From NCBI GenBank assembly GCA_019703815.1, contig AP023052.1, forward strand, positions 1,736,001-1,800,000: a DNA stretch of 64,000 nucleotides, given 5' to 3'. Of this stretch, positions 62,838 to 64,000 are shown piece after piece. A program made the translations under genes and the position numbers. This DNA is from Thaumasiovibrio occultus (lineage in GTDB: Bacteria; Pseudomonadota; Gammaproteobacteria; Enterobacterales; Vibrionaceae). Under the pieces are notes generated by a model. The model was not told the origin of the DNA. It searched no databases and was given only the letters and a program-made list of their open reading frames with translations. Positions within the stretch are counted from its first letter, which is position 1. Each line of letters opens with the position of its first letter.

Positions 62838-64000
62838 ATGAAGCCCTATATTCTCTTTGGCTTGTTGCTGGCGAACGCAGCGCAAGCGACCACATCGAGC
62901 GAGCATCACGAAACCCAACATCAGGTGATCCCAACAACGCCAGATGTCACCGTGATCAGTCACGCCCTGTCGATGCACTCAGAACCCAAATACGCGGCGA
63001 CCTTTACCCATTTCGCGTACACCAATCCCGACGCCCCAAAAGGGGGCTCAATTAAACTATCGGCGAGCGGCACCTTCGATAACTTTAATCGTTATGCTTC
63101 CCGTGGCGTTGCCGCCCAACGCAGTGGCGAGTTATACGACGCGCTGTTTGTGGGTTCAATGGATGAGCTTGGCGTTTATTATCCGCTGATCGCCACACAA
63201 GCGGAATACAGCGAAAACTGGGACTGGATAGCGGTCGATTTTCACCCCGACGCCCGCTTTCACGATGGCGAAGCGATCACCGCCTACGATTTTGCCTTTA
63301 GTTTCCAAAAGTTCTGGGATGAAGGCGTCCCCCAATTTAAAAGCTACTATGCCGATGTCAAAGTCTCCGCCCTCAATGAACATCGTGTGGTGATCACCTT
63401 AGAAAAGCCCGACAAAGAAAAACTCTTCGGTATTCTCACCCTGCCCGTGCTACCCCAACATTTCTGGCACGACAAAGACTTTAGCCAACCGCTCAATACC
63501 CCGCCGGTGGGCAGTGGTGCCTATCAAATCGCTGATTACAAAATGGGGCAACAGGTGACTTACCAGCGGGTTGCGGATTATTGGGCGGTTGATTTACCCG
63601 TCAACAAAGGCCTGTATAACTTTGATACCCTCGTCTACGACTACTACCGCGATAACAATGTCTCGCTTGAAGCCTTCAAAGCCGGTGAATACGATTTCCG
63701 AACCGAGAGCAGCGCTAAAAACTGGGCGACACTCTATAGTGGCCCTGCTTTTTCCCGAGGTGACATTGTCACTGAAACCATTCCTCACTCCATTCCTCAG
63801 GGCATGTCGGCGTTAGTGTTTAACACCCACCGCGAGATTTTTACCGATCCGAAAGTGCGCGAAGCCCTCGCTTATGCGTTTGATTTTGAATGGATGAACA
63901 AGGCGCTGTTTTTCGGATTGTACTCGCGTAATCGCAGTTACTTCCAAAGCAGCCCATACGAGGCGGAAGGCTTGCCGTCAGACTCTGAATTAACCTATCT
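62838..64000 (+). CDS. YejA-type peptide ABC transporter binding protein (partial)
   Basis: The first 387 residues of a periplasmic solute-binding protein of the SBP_bac_5 family, cut by the right edge. Signal peptide residues 1-16 (AAQA end). The region YTNPDAPKGGSIKLSASGTF with FDNFNRY is typical of YejA and other microcin C-type binding proteins, and HDGEAITAYDFAFSFQ is a family signature. It would feed a YejBEF-like permease beyond base 64000. AGGAAGG lies before ATG 62838. Confidence 0.88.
   Translation, partial: MKPYILFGLLLANAAQATTSSEHHETQHQVIPTTPDVTVISHALSMHSEPKYAATFTHFAYTNPDAPKGGSIKLSASGTFDNFNRYASRGVAAQRSGELYDALFVGSMDELGVYYPLIATQAEYSENWDWIAVDFHPDARFHDGEAITAYDFAFSFQKFWDEGVPQFKSYYADVKVSALNEHRVVITLEKPDKEKLFGILTLPVLPQHFWHDKDFSQPLNTPPVGSGAYQIADYKMGQQVTYQRVADYWAVDLPVNKGLYNFDTLVYDYYRDNNVSLEAFKAGEYDFRTESSAKNWATLYSGPAFSRGDIVTETIPHSIPQGMSALVFNTHREIFTDPKVREALAYAFDFEWMNKALFFGLYSRNRSYFQSSPYEAEGLPSDSELTY

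Overview
The window looks like a chromosome segment from a member of the Vibrionaceae, most likely a Vibrio. This rests on recognisable protein families (GH19 chitinase, a MerR-controlled leucine/valine degradation locus, VF530 and DUF3297 proteins), on Vibrio-type palindromic repeats that begin TATACCCAAGT, and on a small cluster of integron attC sites. No rRNA gene, intact tRNA gene, insertion sequence or CRISPR array was seen.

Bases 1 to about 15785 are the right part of a genomic island; its left end lies outside the window. From the left it holds dptH (cut by the window edge), dptG and dptF, the restriction half of a DNA phosphorothioation system, read leftward from one promoter with an 18-bp perfect palindrome just after the -10 box. 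Next come a small XRE repressor, a divergent excisionase-like gene, a tyrosine integrase broken by one in-frame amber codon, and a small unknown gene. The last part is a leftward operon of three overlapping genes: an unknown 183-residue protein and two very large tyrosine-recombinase-like proteins (827 and 1017 residues). The island ends inside mmsB, which is truncated. The junction carries about 31 bases that match the anticodon-to-T-loop part of a tRNA-Val(GAC).

Bases 15786 to 27622 hold branched-chain amino acid degradation. The leftward operon is thiolase, mmsA, acyl-CoA dehydrogenase, enoyl-CoA hydratase, 3-hydroxyisobutyryl-CoA hydrolase and the truncated mmsB (valine arm). Rightward lie a MerR regulator (LiuR type), isovaleryl-CoA dehydrogenase, methylcrotonyl-CoA carboxylase beta subunit, methylglutaconyl-CoA hydratase and HMG-CoA lyase (leucine arm). 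The biotin-carrying alpha subunit (liuD) normally found in such clusters is absent: liuC overlaps the lyase gene directly. A LiuR-like operator sits in a 19-bp promoter spacer ahead of the thiolase gene.

Bases 27856 to 35682 carry a secreted beta-propeller protein, a secreted GH19 chitinase with chitin-binding modules, a second MerR regulator, a PEP-CTERM protein, several small unknown genes and four different simple or degenerate tandem repeats. Bases 35789 to 37883 are a run of small leftward gene cassettes separated by attC-like sites with no integrase in the window (a CALIN); one encodes a Tdi1/DUF1851-type immunity protein.

From 37974 to 64000 lie mostly ordinary chromosomal genes: a MATE exporter divergent from a LysR regulator around a palindromic operator, an SMI1/KNR4 protein, an unusual dihydroorotate dehydrogenase, a PTS transporter / cytoplasmic sulfatase / GntR regulator locus that probably uses a sulfated sugar, a tiny membrane-anchored RNase E-type S1 protein, a KfrA-like coiled-coil protein, S-formylglutathione hydrolase, a glutamate decarboxylase followed by an AspT-type antiporter, a HAD phosphatase, two lipoproteins and, cut by the right edge, a YejA-type peptide-binding protein.
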